From the NCBI RefSeq assembly GCF_000003195.3, contig NC_012871.2, positions 43,504,434 to 43,568,433 of the forward strand: a stretch of DNA of 64,000 bases, in the 5' to 3' direction. The number at the start of each line of letters is the position of its first letter. Position 1 is the stretch's first letter. Origin of the DNA: Sorghum bicolor. Lineage: Eukaryota > Streptophyta > Magnoliopsida > Poales > Poaceae. Shown here piece after piece: positions 58,799-64,000 of this stretch. Below the pieces are notes generated by a model, which was given only the letters and a program-made list of their open reading frames with translations, was not told the DNA's origin and made no database searches. Made by a program: the position numbers and the translations under genes.

Positions 58799-59367
58799 TG
58801 GGAGGTGCTCATCTGAATTATTTTGTGTATGACAAAGAATTGTATGCTTTGGTGTGTGAGCCTGAAACATGGCAGCACTACTTATGGCCAAAAGAATTTG
58901 TTATTCACTCTGATCATGAAGCTTTGAAGTACTTGAAAGGACAAGCAAAACTGAACCGTCGTCATGCCAAATGGGTTGAGTTCATCGAAACATTTCCATA
59001 CATTGTGAAATATAAGAAAGGTAAGGACAATGTTGTTGCTGATGCTTTGTCTTGAAAGAGTGTGTTGTTGAACCAACTTGAGGAAAAGGTTTTGGGTCTG
59101 GAAAGTCTAAAAGATCTGTATAACAATGATGCTGAATTTTCAGAACCATATAATCATTGCAAAGATGGAAAAGGTTGGGAAAAATATCACATACATGATG
59201 GTTTTCTATTTAGAGCTAACAAACTGTGTGTTCCAAATTCTTCGGTTAGATTGCTTTGTTACAAGAATCACATGGAGGTGGGCTAACAGGTCACTTTGGA
59301 CAAGAGAAAACATTGAAATTGCTAGACAGTTCAGAGTCGAGGATGACTCCTTTTCAAGGGGGGAGGA
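58799..59367 (+). pseudogene. Element D RNase H and internally deleted integrase
   Basis: RNase H remnant [37 protein letters not shown] and NVVADALS, then a stop, [13 protein letters not shown] and YHIHDGFLFRANKLCVPNSS from the integrase N-terminus. In another frame GHFGQEKTLKLL follows, then abruptly SRMTPFQGG of the polyprotein tail: the integrase core is missing. The whole RT between D protease (ending 43655) and this point is also missing. The purine run 59356-59367 is the D polypurine tract. Confidence 0.85.
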
Positions 59368-61935
59368 TGATATGACCACGGCACCAAGCAAGATGTCACA
59401 AGCTCTAAGTCAAGCTAAATCCACTCAAGTTTCACCTACACCGACACCAGCCTAAGTCATCAATGGACCGATTACACGTAGCTGTGCAAAGAAGCTACAA
59501 CAAGAGGTCCACGCGCTACTTTGTGAGATTCATTTTAACATTAATGAGAATTATATACTACCTAAGTGTTGTACCTTGATTGTACTCAGGTATATAGAAG
59601 AAGAGAAGGATGAATCAGACCCTGAAGAATGGACTAGTGCAAAACAGATCACAAGAGTCAAAAACGCACCAGTGAAAGTCAAGACACTACTAGAAATATC
59701 CCCCTATAGTGACGCTTTATTTCTATGTTAGACACGTTTTATTTCGTCTCTACAAGTTTGTAGGCATGTTTTTATAAAACGTGTTAAAAGCGTCTTCGCA
59801 TGGACCGTGTCAGGACTTGTAGAGATGAATTCCTTAAGCATGTCAATGTGAGAAAGAGACATTTTGTAGAGACGTTACTTGCATGCCTACACATATTGAT
59901 ACACTTTTATAGATACATTAATATAACGTGTCTTTTTCTGTAGTTACATTATATAGCAACGCTTTGTTAGGTGTTCAGAAATATAGAGGCGCTCTCATAG
60001 ATACATTCATATTAGTGAAATGAATGAGAGCCAATGTAGTAGCTACAGTCAAACAGTTTTGGCTCTGTTTCAAAGAATGACACGATTCTGGATTGAATTT
60101 ATATAGTACAGCCATCATTAAAAAAATATATATGGAATGTTATAGGTGGAAAGGACACAAGTTCTTCTTTAGTCTAGTGGTAATATTGTCATCTATCAAT
60201 CTAGTGGCTCAAGGTTCAAACCTATTACTAGGCATTATTTTATGTTTTTCATAATATTATTCATTGTTTTTATGTTTTTCATAATATTTTTTATGTTATA
60301 TATATTCTAAAGTATTTTTTGTGTTATGTATATTAAAGACACTTGATATAGAATGTTAAAAATATTATTTCAAAGTAATTTTGTGTCAATATAAGTCATA
60401 AGTATAAACTTTTAGCTTTGGCTCGTATTTGCTTAGAAACAATAAACATATTTCATCAACTCTTCACATTAATATCACTCGGTGTGTTGTGGCTATATCA
60501 ATTACGTGTTACTAACTGCAAATTTGTAGGAAAAAATGTGTACGAGAGAAGACTTAAGATATATAACAGATGTTAAATATTTTTTATGATCTCTCTACAC
60601 ATTACTAACCGAAGGCACATCTAATTTTGTTTCCCTTTGAGATGTTTACAATATAGTATCAAGAGACATGTTTACATTGATATGCTTTTTCAACGTGTAC
60701 AAATTATACTGACGGTTTAAATTGTGTCTAACTTCGTGTTATTTTGAGACGACGTTAGTATTGTATCAAAAAACATCTTTAAGTAGCTGTGGAGCGTTCT
60801 TTGATACGCTTTGTAACGTATCTAGAAGCTATTGATGATTAAAAGCGTGTCTAACACTGTGTCACTTTGAGACGCTTACAATATCATCATAAAAAGTGTC
60901 ATTACATGACTTCTAACACTAAAAACGTGTCTAAAATCGTGTTACGTTGAGACATTTGTAAAATTGTGTCAAAAAACATCTTTACATGACTATGTAGAGA
61001 CGCTATAGTATGCGTTACTATAAAAGCATGTCTAGAGGGGGGTTTTCTTGTAGTGAGAACAGACCAGCGCAAAGAAATCTTCATAACATTTTACTCACAA
61101 AAGCTATGAAGGTCCATGAGGACTTGTTGGAAAGCTTGTCGAGTTTATGTTCCAATGAATCTAGTGGCGACCAGTTTTCTTACTCCATGTTGCCTGCAGA
61201 CCAGAATTAGTACAGACTGCACAGAAGGTCAACACTCTGTCGTGACAAAATGTTGGTACAACTTGCCAAGTAAAACTGTACAAATCTACAACGTTTCGTA
61301 CTGGTTGGCATACATTGCTGGAAAGCCCTTTGAGTCTAGTTTCACACCCATGAAACGGTTCATCATTTGGACTCCCAATAAGAAGTTATGGTCAGATTAT
61401 TGGAAACTGCTCTATAGGCCATCAGTCACGCGAAGCGAGTTCGGGAATCCATTCCGAGGGGACCTTTCACATTGCCTTCCCTCAGAAACTCTATTTCGTT
61501 TTCATACCTATTTAGCAGGGCTGTTGCTAGTACAAATACCCCCTAAGACTCATTGTAATAAGACTATTGATAATTGAAATAAAGAACCCCTTTGTTCAGC
61601 TGTGTGCTAACAAATCCAGAGAGTGATCTATATCCCTATGCTCTTGTGATTTCCTCGCGGGATTACATAGGTGGCGGCTTCATCCGCTCCCAATTGGTCC
61701 TCCTACTCCCTTCAAGGTATCCTTGATTGATTCTAGGTTGTGTTGGTTGGTTCTTTGAGAGTGTGGTTGGGCGAATCCTCGATTTAGGTTGCCGGTTAAA
61801 GACAGTGGTTGGCTTCGAGTTTTAGTCGCCAGGTTGCACTAGTTATCACTGCTTGCAGCAAGTTATCCAGCTGTTCTTCAGCTAGTTAACGGTGTTCATC
61901 CTATGTTGTGAAGATCGGGACAACATGTCGCATCA
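59368..61935 (+). repeat. Element D 3' LTR containing a CACTA element
   Basis: Starts TGATATGACC after the polypurine tract and ends CATCA at 61935, about 1194 bp without the CACTA insertion. The polyprotein-like frame appears to continue into it (GPITRSCAKKLQQEVHALL, then HFNINENYILP), a feature I associate with CRM-type elements. The TATA box of the other LTR (17097) reads tacaaata here (about 61530). Confidence 0.85.
59685..61055 (+). mobile_element. Non-autonomous CACTA (En/Spm-type) transposon, 1371 bp
   Basis: Ends CACTACTAGAAATA and, reverse-complemented, CACTACAAGAAAA. The 3-bp target duplication AGA is at 59682-59684 and 61056-61058. The related D LTR at about 16600-16650 is the empty site. 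Subterminal GTGTCTAA...GAGAC-type motifs recur (around 60717, 60840 and 60918). There is no transposase ORF, so it would need a helper element. Strand is arbitrary. Confidence 0.93.
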
Positions 61936-62218
61936 TCTGGTAGCAGCACTACTTATGGCCAAAAGGAGTTGTTATTCACTCTGATGTTGAAGCTTTGAAG
62001 TACTTGAAAGGACAAGCAAAACTGAACCGTCGTCATGCCAAATGGGTTGAGTTCATCGAAACATTTCCATACATTATGAAATATAAGAAAGGTAAGGACA
62101 ATGTTGTTGTTGATGCTCTGTCACAAAAGAGTGTGTTGCTAAACCAACTTGAGGTAAAGGTTTTGGGACTTAAAAGTTTGAAAGAACTGTACAATAATGA
62201 CCCTGAATTTTCAGAACC
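61936..62218 (+). pseudogene. Second element D-type internal fragment downstream of the 3' LTR
   Basis: After the LTR end comes tctggta, a remnant of the PBS region, then a jump to RNase H ([28 protein letters not shown]) parallel to 58872 onward, with [15 protein letters not shown]. It ends at SEP where element F is inserted. An LTR followed by PBS and internal sequence implies a tandem LTR-internal-LTR-internal arrangement with deletion. Confidence 0.82.
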
Positions 62219-62940
62219 TGTTGGTGCAAAAGCTGGTCTGCAAACACAAAGGGCTAATACCCGATTTAAACGTTAAGGCGTGCCAACCGATTTGACCTTA
62301 CTATCGGCAAAGGTGGTAACTCGAATACTTTGGTCCCGACAACAGCGATGCGCCCGGATGCCACGGCGAAGAGGTATTCACACGGAACTTGAGAACACGC
62401 CGAGCTTAAGTCGACGAATTCCTAAGAACTCGTAGTGAAAAGGAAAAAGTATGACGAAGTCGTCGAAAAAGTAGATACTTGGAATATGAGTAAAAACATA
62501 TGTTTGGTTGATTGATAGATATCTCATTACAAAGCCCGAGGGTCTATATTTATACCCTGCTCAAAGAGCTACAATCAGACACGACTAGAACTCGAATTCC
62601 AAATTACACAGACTCCGTATACAAAACGATTTAAATAACTAAGGAAAACATAAAACCATCCCCCCGTGACAAACTGGAACACCTCCACAGACCGATCGGC
62701 AGCTTCCACACTCTCTCTCTATATCATCGGCAGACTCCCTTGTCATAGTCATCGGTGGACTTCCTTGTCGTAGCCATCGGCACAAACACATCACCATTTA
62801 CGGACTTAGTCACGTTCAACCCCTCCTCCATTGGCAACCATTCTCATCGGCAACTCATCCTGTAGATTAAACACCGCCGTCTTATTTTGCCGGCGTATAC
62901 TTCACCAAATACGGACACGTGCCCAAAAACACCGTCAACA
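62219..62940 (-). repeat. Element F LTR (3' LTR in the minus-strand sense)
   Basis: 722 bp, on the minus strand TGTTGACGGTG...TTTGCACCAACA. A minus-strand TATA box (tataaatata, 62543-62554) and the adjoining polypurine tract on the right (complement of 62941-62960) fix the orientation. The internal part of the element continues to the right edge. The five bases before it (gaacc) may be the target duplication. Confidence 0.8.
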
Positions 62941-62960
62941 CATGCCCCCCAATTTCGGAG
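62941..62960 (-). promoter_or_regulatory. Element F polypurine tract
   Basis: The complement reads CGAAATTGGGGGGCATG just before the LTR start, as expected for plus-strand priming. Confidence 0.7.
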
Positions 62961-63104
62961 TATGAAATCATTAATGCTCCGAAATTCTCTGCAGTAATGA
63001 TGCCCTTTTCCACAATTAATGCTCCTAATCTGGTAGCCGACAACCTTAATCGGAACAACTCTGATCCTATTCTTTTGCAGATTCCTCGAAATCGTCAACT
63101 TTCT

Positions 63105-63291
63105 AAACGGGCATTTCCATTTTAGTCGCACATCGGCAATATTACCGTTACAAAGACTTGCCGATGGACTAACCAGGACGTTCGTACCTTATCTTCCCAA
63201 ACGGCTATTTCCACTTTATTCGCTCATCGGCAATATGACCGTTACAAAGACTCTGCCGATGGACCGACCAGGAGATCCCGCACAGTAAAAT
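63105..63291. repeat. 94-bp tandem repeat upstream of the antisense ORF
   Basis: Units 63105-63198 and 63199-63291 share aaacgg-catttccatttta-like starts and catcggcaatat...gccgatgga cores. The core is itself an imperfect inverted repeat (catcggcaa / gccgatg). It lies about 150 bp before a TATA box. Confidence 0.85.
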
Positions 63292-63434
63292 ATCTCTAAA
63301 TAATGACCGCTCCCTGTCAAATCACCTGCACAATCCTTGATTACCGTGCGAATAGTTACCATATCTACCTGAGCACCCTCGGATTTCACGGATGCGGCAA
63401 AGAGATAAGTCAGATTTGCCCTTGCCTGTTTTGT

Positions 63435-63445
63435 CCTATAAATAG
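63435..63445 (+). promoter_or_regulatory. TATA box of the antisense ORF in element F
   Basis: cctataaatag on the plus strand, 150-160 bp before the first ATG (63595). Transcription would oppose the retroelement. Confidence 0.65.
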
Positions 63446-63594
63446 TTCCTTCTGGGGTACTCCATCTCCATCACATCATTCCACAACTCCAACTTCACTT
63501 TCCCGGCGGCGGCGCTGCCCAAGAGCTCCAAGATCTTCGACGAAGCCCCTTCTTCACCAACTCCGAAGCTCTCAAACATCTTGTCCGTGGTAAA

Positions 63595-64000
63595 ATGGTC
63601 GTCAACTTCATCGTTCCTGAGGTCAATCCTTCGTGCCATCTCTTGTACTTTTTCTCGCATCCCTGTTCATCCGCAATCCATCTTACTGAACATTTTCCCT
63701 CTTTTTTTTTCTTTGTGTTTTTCTTTTCCACCTCCAAACCACTAGGAATCGGCTAACAAAATTGTCATCCCCACTGATCAACCACATCTCTAATGCCTCA
63801 GCCCACTAGGGGATCCAGATCCAACTGACCTTATAAACGCAGAAACCAATAGGATCCCTTTTAGAGGAGAGAATTTTTCTTTGGATCTATGGAAGGATAC
63901 TTTTCGCTCCTGGCCCAGCCCTACCATGGGGTGGAAGGATTGGTTCTTGAGAGTCAGCAATTCTAATGAAGCCCAGTGGGGCGAGAGAAAGCTAGACCAA
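63595..64000 (+). pseudogene. Plant-mobile-domain-like ORF, antisense in element F, runs off the right edge
   Basis: First ATG at 63595. Exon 1 (63595-63621) encodes MVVNFIVPE, and an intron with GT...AG ends and a T-rich 3' part is inferred at 63622-63745. Exon 2 continues ESANKIVIPTDQPHL, then TAA at 63791-63793, and in the same frame NRIPFRGENFSLDLWKDTF, GWKDWFLRVSNSNEAQWGERK. This resembles the N-terminal part of plant mobile domain (PMD) proteins, which occur in host genes, transposons and as antisense extra ORFs in Tat-lineage retrotransposons. The stop makes it a pseudogene here. The C-terminal part is outside the window. Role in the element unknown. Confidence 0.7.

Noticed and set aside
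60100..60420. AT-rich stretch in the CACTA element as a separate insertion
   Set aside because: No terminal repeats or target duplication; it is probably CACTA interior.
63303..63593. 96-codon ORF upstream of the PMD start
   Set aside because: It crosses the TATA box and 5' UTR and ends before the PMD ATG; no domain recognised.
1..64000. CRISPR arrays, rRNA, tRNA genes, centromere or telomere satellites
   Set aside because: None seen; repeats present are LTRs, one CACTA element and short tandem duplications.

Overview
The window looks like a transposon-packed intergenic block from a large-genome grass. All coding signal belongs to plant LTR retrotransposons: three Tekay-type chromoviruses with C-terminal chromodomains, an Athila-type element, a CRM-like chromovirus and a Tat-like element carrying an antisense plant-mobile-domain ORF. 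There is also one non-autonomous CACTA DNA transposon. I see no host gene, tRNA, rRNA or CRISPR. Assignment to grasses (probably panicoid) is inferred from element types and LTR style. I could not search databases.

Nesting. The oldest layer is the CRM-like element D (+ strand): 5' LTR 16473-17504, leader 17505-18001, gag/protease 42121-43655, RNase H plus deleted integrase 58799-59367, 3' LTR 59368-61935, then a second internal scrap 61936-62218. Element A (Tekay, minus, 764-16472) sits in the D 5' LTR. Element B (Tekay, minus, 18002-42115, TSD TATCA) sits in the D leader. Element C (Tekay, plus, 43656-58798) sits in the D protease region. A CACTA element (59685-61055, TSD AGA) sits in the D 3' LTR. 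An Athila element (19160-27777, TSD CAGGG) is nested in a B LTR. An Athila-type solo LTR (36697-38036, TSD CACCC) is nested in the B leader. Another Athila-type LTR (1-763) interrupts the A left LTR. Element F (62219 to the right edge) interrupts the last D fragment.

Gene content. A, B and C each have the order LTR - initiator-Met PBS - long leader - extra ORF (here ORF0) - gag-pro-RT-RNaseH-INT-chromodomain - hairpin - polypurine tract - LTR. The polyproteins of A and B are heavily broken. C has one stop and one frameshift. ORF0 is uninterrupted only in B.

Most interesting. (1) The LTRs of A, B and C, otherwise quite diverged, share two short blocks about 1.06-1.10 kb apart. If joined at a GT/GC donor and an AG acceptor, they encode one conserved small acidic protein with C-P-x-H and C-x2-C-x-[HY]-P-A motifs. 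The second exon is exactly 62 nt in all three, and exon A lengths differ only by multiples of three. This looks like an LTR-encoded, spliced accessory gene. (2) ORF0, a coiled-coil acidic-tailed protein before gag, is shared by all three. (3) A leader hairpin shows compensatory changes. (4) Element F carries an antisense, intron-containing plant-mobile-domain ORF with its own TATA box and a duplicated upstream block.
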